Source of the DNA: Halomonas maura
Lineage (GTDB): Bacteria > Pseudomonadota > Gammaproteobacteria > Pseudomonadales > Halomonadaceae
Assembly (NCBI RefSeq): GCF_030409305.1
Contig: NZ_JAUFPQ010000016.1
Coordinates: 62,001-126,000, forward strand
Direction of reading: 5' to 3'
DNA length: 64,000 nt
Part shown: piece by piece, positions 38,387 through 46,108 of the stretch
Position numbering within the stretch: the first letter of the stretch is position 1
Layout: each line of letters starts with the position of its first letter
Made by a program: the position numbers and the translations under genes
The notes under the pieces: model-generated
What the model was told of the DNA's origin: nothing
What the model saw: the letters and a program-made list of their open reading frames with translations, nothing else
Databases searched by the model: none

Positions 38387-38417
38387 GGATCGACCCCGAT
38401 CCCTCGCGCCACACCCG

Positions 38418-38449
38418 GCCCGGTGCAGCCCCTGCACCGGGCTTTTTTT
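38418..38449 (+). terminator. Strong rho-independent terminator after the lipoprotein gene
   Basis: An 11-bp perfect stem GCCCGGTGCAG / CTGCACCGGGC with a CCC loop and seven T bases directly after. Confidence 0.9.
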
Positions 38450-39099
38450 CGAGCGCTCCGCCGATCGCCGTGAAGGGCCGTTGGACGTAACCCTCATGGT
38501 TACACTGTACCGTCGCACTGCACCCCATGAAGGCGACACGACCCGCGGTGCCACCACACAGCCCTTCGCAGGAGCTCGGCCCTGCCGGCGGGTCGACGCT
38601 TCGACGAACGCCGCGCAGCGGCACAGGCCCGGCCAACCAGGGCGCACGACGACGTGGCCATGTCCTGACTATCCCGGCTCCGCTTGATTCAGCGCATCCT
38701 CCCTCGGATTTTCTCAAGCGACGCCTATCCTTGCCGAAGTTCTCTTTATAGTCTTGATTAGTGCAGTACGGCCATCGCCCGATGCTTCGACGGCCGGCTG
38801 CTCACCGCCTGGCGGATGTTGCCTATGTCGCAACATCCGGCGGTAGCGTGGCCGATGTCCGGCAGGGGGCTGACAGGGGGGCCAGCTGCCAATTGTGTTC
38901 CCGACGTCCTGGAAGGGTCGGTGATGGGTAACCAATCAGTCGGACAGGGGCGCTGCCTGACTGTCATCTACAGTATCTACAACTTATTCAGGGTGATTAA
39001 TAGGTCAAAAGGCACTGAAGAGAGTCCGTTTTATGCTCTTGAATCGAGCCCTGCCTCACGAAAAATATCTATAGCCTGAATAAGCCCTGCGGAGAAAGC
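38450..39099. other. Gene-free stretch with one strong hairpin
   Basis: No convincing gene is seen in these 650 bases. A perfect 10-bp stem CGGATGTTGC / GCAACATCCG with a 7-base loop lies at 38,813-38,839 but lacks a T tract. Base composition shifts from GC-rich to AT-rich near 38,990, entering the second cyclase gene. Confidence 0.4.
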
Positions 39100-40443
39100 A
39101 TGAGTACAATAGATAAGATACCGGCATTCTGGCGGCGGCGATCGCTGAGGTTCTGGCTGGCGACAGGCATGCTGATGAGCCTTGCTCCGATTTTTACTTT
39201 CGCGTTGACGGGTTACTTTCTCTATCATGGGGCGGTCATCCAACCTCTGGTCGAAGTCGCCTCGAAACAGCGCCATATTCTGCAACCGTTGCAGAGTGTC
39301 CAGATGTCTCTTTGGGATGTGTCGGAATCAGTGGTCGATTTTGCGATTGATGGCGAGGATCGGCATAAGATCGCATACCAGCAGCAGGTCCATCAGATTG
39401 ACGATAATCTTGAAAAGCTTACCGTCGCAATGGAGGATCAGAAGTTCGATATATCCAACATCAATGAGGCTAAAGATCAATGGCGTGAGCTGGTGACTCT
39501 TCCAAACACAATCCTGTCGGGCGAAACCAATCACGTCAATGCCATCGTCGGCGAGGATATCGAAGAGTTTGAATTGCTTATTAATCGCCTAGCCCATCAA
39601 CTTGGAACAGTGCATGACACCGTACGCATCAAGAACGAGAAAACGCACCAGCAGGCATTGGCCAGTCTGACTCTCTCGGAGTACTTGGCGGGCGCTGGGT
39701 TGCTTCTCTCGATCATTTTCTCGCTGCTGGGCGTCGTTGTGATCAACCGTTCACTTGTTAGCAGCATGGATCAGTTGGCCTCCGGCTCCATGCGGTTTTC
39801 TGACGGGGACCGCGAACATCAGGTCGAGGTTCACATCCCCCGTGAACTGGCCAATGTGGCCGATGCCTTCAATCAAATGATGAAGCAAATTCGTGAACAG
39901 GAAGACACTCTGGAGCGCATGGCGATCACCGATGGCTTGACCGGCTTGTACAATCGACGAGAGTTTGATCGCCTGCTGGGCGAGGAAGTTCGGCGAGCGG
40001 AGCGATACGGCAAATCCGTCAGCTTGATAATCGGTGACATCGATCATTTCAAGACCTTCAATGACAGCTATGGCCACCAGGCGGGGGACGAAGCGATACG
40101 TTCTGTCGGCCAGACACTATCGGAAAACCTGCGCGAAGCTGACAAGGCCTGTCGGTTTGGTGGTGAAGAATTTGTAATCATACTGCCGGAATGTGACGCG
40201 GAAGCCGCGCGCCAGGTGGCCGAACGGGTGAGGAACGCTGTTGAGGCGAGAGTCTTCCATATTGATGGAGAGCGGACGGCGCAGGTGACCATTAGCCTGG
40301 GGGTTGCCACCTCGGCCGGCAATAGCGACACGCTCGAAACCTTGTTGAAAAGGGCCGACTTTGCCTTGTATAAAGCGAAAGAACATGGCCGCAATCGGGT
40401 GAAATCAGGCCGCCTCAGTCATCAAGACGAACGAACATCCTGA
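39100..40443 (+). CDS. Membrane diguanylate cyclase with product-inhibition site
   Basis: A 447-aa protein: a membrane helix (about 20-42), a periplasmic helical sensor of about 150 residues, a second helix (about 196-216), a HAMP domain and a GGDEF domain (ITDGLTGLYNRREFDRLL ... CRFGGEEF). The inhibitory-site motif READ lies just before the active motif. Codon and base use are more AT-rich than the surroundings, like the cassette-like region that follows, which suggests recent arrival. Expected to make cyclic-di-GMP. Confidence 0.9.
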   Translation: MSTIDKIPAFWRRRSLRFWLATGMLMSLAPIFTFALTGYFLYHGAVIQPLVEVASKQRHILQPLQSVQMSLWDVSESVVDFAIDGEDRHKIAYQQQVHQIDDNLEKLTVAMEDQKFDISNINEAKDQWRELVTLPNTILSGETNHVNAIVGEDIEEFELLINRLAHQLGTVHDTVRIKNEKTHQQALASLTLSEYLAGAGLLLSIIFSLLGVVVINRSLVSSMDQLASGSMRFSDGDREHQVEVHIPRELANVADAFNQMMKQIREQEDTLERMAITDGLTGLYNRREFDRLLGEEVRRAERYGKSVSLIIGDIDHFKTFNDSYGHQAGDEAIRSVGQTLSENLREADKACRFGGEEFVIILPECDAEAARQVAERVRNAVEARVFHIDGERTAQVTISLGVATSAGNSDTLETLLKRADFALYKAKEHGRNRVKSGRLSHQDERTS

Positions 40444-40480
40444 GTGTCGTTGCAGATTAAGCGGACACCTTGATCCGTGC

Positions 40481-40635
40481 TATGCAGCAGGCGCAGTGGT
40501 CGGAGTTAAACTGCTGAACTATGCTTGATCTCTTTTCTTGATTTCAAAGGGTTGGGCTGTTAAGGACATGCGGTATAACCTGAATGAACGTATTGCGGGT
40601 TCCTGTCAATAAAAAAGCGGGAAGTCTAATCATTG
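40481..40635. repeat. Intercassette repeat, copy 1
   Basis: A diverged copy of a roughly 160-bp non-coding element. Blocks shared with copies at 41,406 and 43,053 include TATGCAGC, TTCAAAGGGTTGGG, GCGGTATA, GAATGAA and GTCAATAAA, ending in TCTAAT. It lies directly upstream of the GrpB-like gene and may hold its cassette boundary. Confidence 0.5.
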
Positions 40636-40658
40636 GCATGTCGCAAGAGAGGTTGGCC

Positions 40659-41201
40659 ATGGACGAAGAGGAATCCCTGCATAAAGCCATTTACGAAGAG
40701 GTTGCACTCTTCCCGTACAACGCGAATTGGCCATCGATGTATGAAGCAGAACGAGGCCGCCTCCTTCGCTTGTTTCCTGCTGATTTTTTGGCGATCGAGC
40801 ACTTCGGTAGCACAGCAGTACCTGGCCTTTCGGCAAAGCCAATTATCGATATCCTGGCAGGAGTAGATTCGATATCACGTGCTGATGAATTAATGCAGCC
40901 GTTGTGCCATGCAAAATATACAACATCAACGGCGTTCAATGCATCATTAGTAGGACGGCGCTGGCTTATGCAATGGGCCGAGGGGCGTCGAACACATCAC
41001 CTTCACCTTGTGGTGTACGGTGGCCAGGAATGGAAGCGACGCTTGGCGTTTCGGGACATACTTCGTGCTAATACTGAACTGGTAGAACAGTATGAGCAGA
41101 ATAAGCGATTGTGGGCGGCGGAATTTAAATCAGATAGAGAGGGCTATACTGCAGCCAAGTCAGATTTTGTGCGGGAGGTGCTGAAGAGAGCAACAACATA
41201 G
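40659..41201 (+). CDS. GrpB-family nucleotidyltransferase-like protein (cassette gene)
   Basis: A 180-aa GrpB/UPF0157 protein: IEHFGSTAVPGLSAKPIIDI is the family signature (the GSTAVPGL..KP.ID motif of the nucleotidyltransferase fold), with HHLHLVV and RDILRAN later. I start at 40659 behind AGAGAGG; ATGs further upstream lie in the repeat. Its base composition is AT-rich and it is followed by an attC-like stem. Biochemical role unknown; such genes are frequent cassette cargo. Confidence 0.85.
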   Translation: MDEEESLHKAIYEEVALFPYNANWPSMYEAERGRLLRLFPADFLAIEHFGSTAVPGLSAKPIIDILAGVDSISRADELMQPLCHAKYTTSTAFNASLVGRRWLMQWAEGRRTHHLHLVVYGGQEWKRRLAFRDILRANTELVEQYEQNKRLWAAEFKSDREGYTAAKSDFVREVLKRATT

Positions 41202-41202
41202 A

Positions 41203-41272
41203 CAGGCCAATCACGGCGACAGCTTCTCCATTGTGGCTTCTCCTACACTTAAAAGCTGTCCGTGTTGACTGC
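41203..41272 (+). other. attC-like stem after the GrpB-like gene
   Basis: CACGGCGACAGCTT near 41,211 and AAGCTGTCCGTG near 41,250 pair with two extra bases in the left arm. They are bracketed by CCAAT and GTTGACT, degenerate forms of the attC core sites. It begins right after the GrpB-like stop, as expected for an integron cassette. Core matches are imperfect. Confidence 0.5.
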
Positions 41273-41312
41273 GTCACATCAGGCCTATCTGAAAGGGCGC
41301 TTCTGGCCGGAT

Positions 41313-41436
41313 GCCTAACTTTAACCTATGCTAATGGAAGTGTTCCAGCAGATAACGACCCAAAGCCGACATCCCGGCAAAGGCAGCGAACACGTTCATT
41401 GGGGATATGCAGCATGAATGATGATTGGTGTTATGC
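41313..41436 (+). other. Candidate long attC-like site (124 bp)
   Basis: Begins with GCCTAAC, a full match to the RYYYAAC core, and ends with GTTATGC, close to GTTRRRY. The internal arms pair only loosely. It may mark the edge of a gene-free cassette. Its right end overlaps the second intercassette repeat. Confidence 0.35.
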
Positions 41437-41561
41437 TGCCGAGCTATACTTAATGCCTGGGAATTTCAATAGGATGAGCTCTGGTCAAGCGCGTAGCATA
41501 ACATTGTTGAACGCGCATGCTCGTTCAAGTGAAATATCGAGCACGCGGCCTAATACCTGTT
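41406..41561. repeat. Intercassette repeat, copy 2
   Basis: Shares ATATGCAGC, ATGATTGGTGTTATG, AATTTCAATAGG and CCTAATACCTGTTA with the copy at 43,053-43,214, and more weakly with 40,481. No coding frame is conserved across the copies. Confidence 0.5.
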
Positions 41562-41565
41562 AACC
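41498..41565 (+). other. attC-like recombination site before the membrane-protein cassette
   Basis: GCATAAC and GTTAACC bracket a 68-bp stretch whose arms pair as CGCG(CA)TGCTCG / CGAGCACGCG, leaving extrahelical bases, the hallmark of folded attC sites. It directly precedes the next gene's leader. Confidence 0.6.
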
Positions 41566-41586
41566 ATAAAAGGGAGTTGAAGGAGA

Positions 41587-42153
41587 GTGTTAGCTCAAAT
41601 CGCTGTACTGCTGGGCGCCATAGGCACTGGAATGCTGGCGCTTGATGTCGTCAAGCCAAAAATTCTAGCTAGTCTGAGGCGAGCATTTGGCGATATGGCG
41701 TCCCATCGTTTGAGTCCTAGATTCCTATTTAAGAGGGAATTCGACGATAAAGACCATGAAGCCTTATCAGCAATAAAAACGGTAGGATTTTATGGGTCTG
41801 TTGTTGCAACTTTATGTCTTTATTATTTCTATGAGCCAAGCAGCGATGTTGTAGAAAAAGTGATGTATTACCCGCTCCTCATAGTAGGGGTTATGCTGAC
41901 AGGGTTTTTAGTGATGAACCTTAGCATGAGAATGGGTGGTTGGCTTATATCCTTGGGCTCGTATTTGGCTTTGCCGCTGATATATTGTTTTATGGTTATA
42001 TTTTCGATTGTCAGCTTGGTGCTTCAGTCTCCTATAAAATTCGTGGTAGATAATGAGAAGATTTGGTTCGCGGAGAACCAAGCACCGAGGGTTCTTGGTC
42101 TACTCTTGTTGTTTATGAGCTTTGTACTTCAGTTCTTTGCGCTCAAAGGTTAA
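41587..42153 (+). CDS. Membrane protein of unknown function (cassette gene)
   Basis: A 188-aa protein starting at a GTG (AAGGAG just upstream) with about four hydrophobic helices (residues 1-20, 70-88, 95-113, 120-150) and a short one at the C-terminus. The N-terminal cytoplasmic part is basic (SHRLSPRFLFKREFDDKDHE). GC content is far below that of the chromosome. The stop codon lies inside an attC site, typical of a cassette. The family is not recognised. Confidence 0.75.
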   Translation: MLAQIAVLLGAIGTGMLALDVVKPKILASLRRAFGDMASHRLSPRFLFKREFDDKDHEALSAIKTVGFYGSVVATLCLYYFYEPSSDVVEKVMYYPLLIVGVMLTGFLVMNLSMRMGGWLISLGSYLALPLIYCFMVIFSIVSLVLQSPIKFVVDNEKIWFAENQAPRVLGLLLLFMSFVLQFFALKG

Positions 42154-42208
42154 CAATGCGCGTAAGGCGGACAGCCTTTTCAGGCTGCCGCTTGGCTTGG
42201 CGTTAAGA
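42148..42208 (+). other. attC recombination site
   Basis: A compact 61-bp site: GGTTAAC at the left and GTTAAGA at the right, with AAGGCGGACAGCCT / AGGCTGCCGCTT arms between. The organisation matches short attC sites of chromosomal integrons, and the gene's stop codon is within the left core. Confidence 0.75.
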
Positions 42209-42224
42209 TAAAAGGAAGCTTAAG

Positions 42225-42842
42225 ATGATATCTATAGATTTTTTACTCACTTCTCTAGTGGTAGTCCTAATTCCGGGAACAGGGGTTTTGTATACCGTCG
42301 CGACAGGGCTCTTCGTAGGTAAACGTGCCAGTTTGTTTGCGGCATTCGGTTGTACCCTTGGTATAATCCCTGCCCTCTTAGCCAGCGCTTTTGGTCTTGC
42401 CGCTATCTTTCATACCAGTGCGCTTGCTTTTCAGGTTGTAAAATATGCTGGTGCTGCATATTTGCTTTACCTTGCATGGCAAATGTGGCGGTCTTCTGGA
42501 CAACTCTCAGTAAATAGCGAGAAAACAGGCACGAAATACACCAGCATTATTTTAAAAGGTTTTTTAATTAACATCTTAAACCCTAAGCTTTCTATATTCT
42601 TTTTGGCTTTCCTGCCTCAGTTCATCCCTAGCACAGTCGATAGTGCTCTAGTTAGCATGCTGGCGCTCGGACTTGCTTTCATGTTCATGACCTTTTCTGT
42701 GTTTATTGTGTACGGCTTTCTTTCAGCCAGCTTCAGCGAATTTATTGTAAAGTCGAAAAAATCCAGTATTGCCATACAGAAAATTTTCGCTACAAGTTTT
42801 GCTGCTCTCGGACTTAAGTTGGCTTTTAGTGGGCGGATATAA
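42225..42842 (+). CDS. LysE/RhtB-family exporter (cassette gene)
   Basis: A 205-aa inner-membrane exporter with six hydrophobic helices. Family segments are LIPGTGVLYTVATGLFVGKR near residue 16, VVKYAGAAYLLYLAW near 70 and NILNPKLSIFFLAFLPQF near 120. Members export amino acids such as homoserine, threonine or lysine. AAGGAAG precedes the ATG. AT-rich codon use and a stop codon inside an attC site mark it as a mobile cassette. Confidence 0.9.
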   Translation: MISIDFLLTSLVVVLIPGTGVLYTVATGLFVGKRASLFAAFGCTLGIIPALLASAFGLAAIFHTSALAFQVVKYAGAAYLLYLAWQMWRSSGQLSVNSEKTGTKYTSIILKGFLINILNPKLSIFFLAFLPQFIPSTVDSALVSMLALGLAFMFMTFSVFIVYGFLSASFSEFIVKSKKSSIAIQKIFATSFAALGLKLAFSGRI

Positions 42843-42935
42843 CAAGTCGCTGTAATGCGCGGCCTGCGGCCGCCGGACGCCCTTTTCATTGCGGCTTCGC
42901 CTATTACAAGGGCGCCGCTAAGCTCAGCGTTATAT
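42837..42935 (+). other. attC recombination site
   Basis: ATATAAC (42837-42843) and GTTATAT (42929-42935) are exact reverse complements. Between them are further pairing arms (GTAATGCGC...GGCGCCGC, GCGGCCTGCGGCCGC). The LysE-type stop codon overlaps the left core. Confidence 0.75.
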
Positions 42936-43052
42936 CAGCATGATGTGAACGTCCGCATATGGCCGACAGGAGAGTTTTTGTCTATGCTGAAGTACTATTT
43001 TCGTAGCAAACGACCCGAAGTGGCCGTGCCGGCATAGGCAGCGGGCACCTAG

Positions 43053-43217
43053 ACGTATTATGCAGCCGGCACAATGATTGGTGTTATGTCGCCTAATTAT
43101 GATTAATTTCCATGAAATTCAGAGGGTTGGGTTATGGGTGACGCGCGGTATAGTACGAATGAATGTGCCGGCGCGGACAAGTCAATAAACGAGCCACCTA
43201 TCTAATACTTGTTAGGG
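43053..43217. repeat. Intercassette repeat, copy 3
   Basis: Shares TATGCAGC, AATGATTGGTGTTATG, TTCAGAGGGTTGGG, GCGGTATA, GAATGAATG and GTCAATAAA with the other copies. It contains GCCTAAT (43091) and GTTAGGG (43211), near-matches to attC cores 127 bases apart, so it may itself be a long attC. Confidence 0.5.
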
Positions 43218-43265
43218 CCGCCAGGGCGGACGCTATGACAGTGCACGGCTAAGGAGCGGCGAGAC

Positions 43266-44834
43266 ATGGAATACGACGTTCTCGTGGTTGGCGCCGGTTC
43301 GGCAGGTGCTGCCTTGGCGGCCCGGCTCTCCGAGGATCCCAATCGGACGGTGCTATTGCTCGAAGCCGGTCCGGATTTCGAGACACGCTCAGCGACACCG
43401 CCCGATCTGCTGGATTCGAGAGACCTCGGCCCTATCGCGTACGACTGGAATTATTCGGCGGTACCAGTAACCGGACGGACGATGCCTTATCGCCGGGGGA
43501 AGGTGAGCGGGGGCACTTCAGCAATCAACGCCGCGGCAGCCCAGTGGGGCAAGCCCCGCGACTTCGAAGCATGGGTCCGGGCAGGTAATCCGGAATGGAG
43601 CTGGGAGCAGGTGCAGCCGTATTACCGACAGCTCGAAGCAGACCGAGACAGCGAGGGCGAGGGACACGGAAAGACCGGTCCGATTCCGATTACTCGTTAC
43701 ACGGACGGGGAGCTGATCCCGATCCAACGCGGGTTCTACGATGCCTGTCGCGAGAAAGGGCTCCCGGAGGTTCGCGACCACAATGCCGTCGGCGCACATG
43801 GCGTCGGGCCGTGGCCGATGAATCGCGATTGTACAACTCGCATCTCAACCGCCGTTGGATACCTCGATACCGCACGCGAGCGTCCAAATCTCGCAGTGGA
43901 GCCGCTGAGCACTGTCTATCGCGTGCGCTTCGATGCTCGGCGCGCGGTCGGTGTCGAGCTCGAGAACGGCGGCTTCAGATACGCCAAGCAGGTGGTTCTG
44001 TGTGCCGGGGCCATAGGCTCACCCGCGATACTGCTGAGGTCAGGGATCGGGCCGCGCGAGCACTTGCGCGAACTGGGCATCGAGGTGTTGCTCGATTCGC
44101 CGGGTGTCGGCGCGAAGCTCTGTGACCATGCGGCGGTCCCTGTGTACCTGCGGCCACCGCCGGGCCAGTGCATGCCGGGCCGCGACCCGCGCTTCCAGGT
44201 CGTCGCGACGTTGACCGCCCAGGACTCGACCGAAACCGACGATTTGCAGATGGTGATGACCACGCATCTGGACATCAGCGGGATGCCGGCCTTGCTTGAA
44301 CTCGCCCAGGTGCCCGTCGTCGCTGTCCTGAGGGCCGCTTTGATGGTTCCCCGGTCCCATGGGACGGTGCGCCTCGCCAGCGCGGACCCAAACGCTGCGC
44401 CGCAGATCGAGTTGAACTACGCTTCGGACCCCGAGGACATGCGGCGACTGATGGTGGCGACGCGTATCGCGTGGGGGCTCGCGAACACCGAACCCATGAG
44501 GCGGGAGACGCGAGGGATCGTCGGCCTGACCGATGATGTCGTTGCTTCTAACGAACTGCTCCGTGGCTATATCCTGCAGCATATCGGCACGTACTGCCAT
44601 GCGCTCGGCACCGCGTCCATGGGTCAGGATCGCATAGCCGGGGCCGTGGTGGATCAGTACTGCAGAGTGCATGGATTCGAGAACCTCTCGGTTGTCGACG
44701 CATCAGTGATTCCCGCCATTCCGCGTGTGGTACCCAACCTCACGGTGATCATGCTTGCCGAGCGGGTAGCAGCATGGATGCGTACGCGGCCCAACCATCG
44801 CATCCAGCCGACGCCCGCGGACGGGCGCGGCTGA
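43266..44834 (+). CDS. GMC-family flavin oxidoreductase (cassette gene)
   Basis: A 522-aa glucose-methanol-choline oxidoreductase: N-terminal VVGAGSAGAALAARLSEDP, then GGTSAINAAAAQWG and a C-terminal HIGTYCHALGTASMG with the catalytic His. NLSVVDASVIPAIPRVVPNL is the second GMC signature. It has a Shine-Dalgarno-like AAGGAGCGG before the ATG. GC content is much higher than that of the neighbouring cassettes. The last residues (NHRIQPTPADGRG) are encoded by the attC that ends the cassette, a common sign of cassette genes. The alcohol substrate is unknown; choline-type oxidation would fit the organism. Confidence 0.9.
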   Translation: MEYDVLVVGAGSAGAALAARLSEDPNRTVLLLEAGPDFETRSATPPDLLDSRDLGPIAYDWNYSAVPVTGRTMPYRRGKVSGGTSAINAAAAQWGKPRDFEAWVRAGNPEWSWEQVQPYYRQLEADRDSEGEGHGKTGPIPITRYTDGELIPIQRGFYDACREKGLPEVRDHNAVGAHGVGPWPMNRDCTTRISTAVGYLDTARERPNLAVEPLSTVYRVRFDARRAVGVELENGGFRYAKQVVLCAGAIGSPAILLRSGIGPREHLRELGIEVLLDSPGVGAKLCDHAAVPVYLRPPPGQCMPGRDPRFQVVATLTAQDSTETDDLQMVMTTHLDISGMPALLELAQVPVVAVLRAALMVPRSHGTVRLASADPNAAPQIELNYASDPEDMRRLMVATRIAWGLANTEPMRRETRGIVGLTDDVVASNELLRGYILQHIGTYCHALGTASMGQDRIAGAVVDQYCRVHGFENLSVVDASVIPAIPRVVPNLTVIMLAERVAAWMRTRPNHRIQPTPADGRG

Positions 44835-44848
44835 TGCGTACGTTATAT
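44789..44848 (+). other. attC recombination site at the end of the GMC cassette
   Basis: GCCCAAC (44789-44795), a full RYYYAAC match, and GTTATAT (44842-44848) flank a hairpin CGCATcCAGCCGaCGCCCG / CGGGCGCGGCTGATGCG. The lower-case bases stay unpaired, exactly as in folded attC sites. It is the clearest attC in the window. Confidence 0.85.
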
Positions 44849-45061
44849 TAGAATATGCTGAATATAAGCTTCTGCTACCTCGGCGACTAGCGGAGACGAG
44901 GTGGCACCGCCCTACGCCGCCATGAACCGCCTGCGCCGCGACTGGCTACTGGATGACGCTGACGCCGCATAGCCAGCATTATCCAGGGGGCTCATCGTGA
45001 CCGTGAGGGAACCCCATTTCCTGGGAGGTGGTAGGCGCGGAGCCCAAGCTCCGATCTATGT
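44849..45061. other. Junction between cassette run and chromosome
   Basis: No gene is assigned. A short frame (YAAMNRLRRDWLLDDADAA, ending at a stop near 44,972) may be a leftover of an inserted gene, but is too short to name. GC content rises to the chromosomal level here. Confidence 0.3.
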
Positions 45062-45097
45062 TGCAGTGCACAAAATTCCTTGCTATTGTGCACTGCA
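45062..45097. promoter_or_regulatory. Perfect palindrome upstream of the phasin gene
   Basis: TGCAGTGCACAA (45062-45073) and TTGTGCACTGCA (45086-45097) are exact reverse complements around a 12-base spacer. CTGCAGCAG overlaps the right arm, matching the CTGC-GCAG core known for PhaR-type repressors. It lies about 50-90 bases before the phasin ATG, so a PhaR-like operator is likely. Confidence 0.55.
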
Positions 45098-45149
45098 GCA
45101 GAGCGGGAATCTCCCGTTCCACGACATTCAGAACCCGGAGGTTCCCATC

Positions 45150-45572
45150 ATGACCAACGTCTTCGCATTCGACGCCAAGCAGTTCGACACCGCCCAGTTC
45201 GAGTCCGTGTTCTTCGCCCCGGCACGCGCCTTCGCCGCCCTGTCCATCGACGTCACCGAGAAGCTGGTCAATGCCCAGCTCGACGCCACCAAGGCCTATG
45301 CCGACACCGGCTTGACGCAGCTGCGTAGCCTGGTGGAGGTCAAGGACGCCGCAGGCCTGAAGAGCTACCTGGAAGGCCAGCAGGCCGTCGCCAAGGAACT
45401 CACCGAGCGTCTGAAGGACAATGCAGGGAAGGCGGTAGCCCTGCAGCAGGAGTTCGTTCAGGAAAGCCAGAAGCTGACCGAGGGCAGCGTGAAGCAGGCC
45501 CAGGAAGGCCTCCAGCAGGCCACCGAGACCGCGACCAAGGCGGTCAAGCAAGCCGCTCCCAAGGCCAAGTAA
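45150..45572 (+). CDS. Phasin (PHB granule-associated protein)
   Basis: A 140-aa amphipathic, helix-only protein (phasin_2 type): ARAFAALSIDVTEKLVNAQL with the conserved ..E.L...Q....K.. pattern and a Q/E/K/A-rich C-terminal coiled region ending in AAPKAK. Phasins coat polyhydroxybutyrate granules. A GGAGG-type site precedes the ATG, and a palindromic operator lies upstream. Common in Halomonas-type PHB producers. Confidence 0.85.
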   Translation: MTNVFAFDAKQFDTAQFESVFFAPARAFAALSIDVTEKLVNAQLDATKAYADTGLTQLRSLVEVKDAAGLKSYLEGQQAVAKELTERLKDNAGKAVALQQEFVQESQKLTEGSVKQAQEGLQQATETATKAVKQAAPKAK

Positions 45573-45608
45573 GCCCTGGGCCCGCGGGCCGCGCTGACGC
45601 AAGACCCC

Positions 45609-45635
45609 AGGCCGCCGATCCATGATCGGCGGCCT
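45609..45635 (+). terminator. Terminator of the phasin gene
   Basis: A 12-bp perfect stem AGGCCGCCGATC / GATCGGCGGCCT with loop CAT, then CTTGG; the T tract is short. Confidence 0.6.
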
Positions 45636-45739
45636 CTTGGTATGTGAGCCATGGACATGGCCGTAAGCGGTCCCAATGGACTATCTTCATGGTTCTTTAG
45701 CAATCGAATGAATGCCGCAGACTAAAGAGTCCCCATACA

Positions 45740-46108
45740 ATGAGCCTGGGAAGAACAACCCCGATTCTTCGAATCTTCGATGAAGCCAAGGCCAGGGAGT
45801 TCTACGTGGACTTCCTCGGTTTCGCTGTCGATTGGCAGCATCGCTTGACGGACGACTTGCCGCTCTACCTGCAGGTTTCCAGGGACGATTGCGTGCTTCA
45901 CCTGTCGGAGCACCATGGCGATGCCTCTCCCGGTACGACGCTGCGGATCGAGGCCCGCGAGATCGCGGCGTTCCATCGCGAACTGCTGGGCGCCGGCTAC
46001 CGATACGCCCGGCCGGCACTGGAGGCGATGCCCTGGGGGAGCAGCGAGATGTCGATTGCCGATCCGTTCGGCAACCGGTTGATCTTTACGAGTGCCATCG
46101 ACGATTGA
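45740..46108 (+). CDS. VOC-superfamily (glyoxalase/bleomycin-resistance-like) protein
   Basis: A 122-aa single VOC domain: TTPILRIFDEAKAREFYVDF is the first beta-alpha unit, and VLHLSEHHGDASPGT, SIADPFGNRLIF the later ones. Such proteins sequester or modify small molecules and are usually dimers. No neighbour suggests a specific ligand. The start at 45740 is the first plausible ATG. Confidence 0.85.
   Translation: MSLGRTTPILRIFDEAKAREFYVDFLGFAVDWQHRLTDDLPLYLQVSRDDCVLHLSEHHGDASPGTTLRIEAREIAAFHRELLGAGYRYARPALEAMPWGSSEMSIADPFGNRLIFTSAIDD

Noticed and set aside
38816..39079. 87-aa plus-strand frame before the second cyclase
   Set aside because: Begins inside a hairpin, has no family features and no ribosome binding site.
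44879..44975. Short frame ending YAAMNRLRRDWLLDDADAA
   Set aside because: Too short to name; possibly a remnant of a recombinase or other gene, but no motif supports it.
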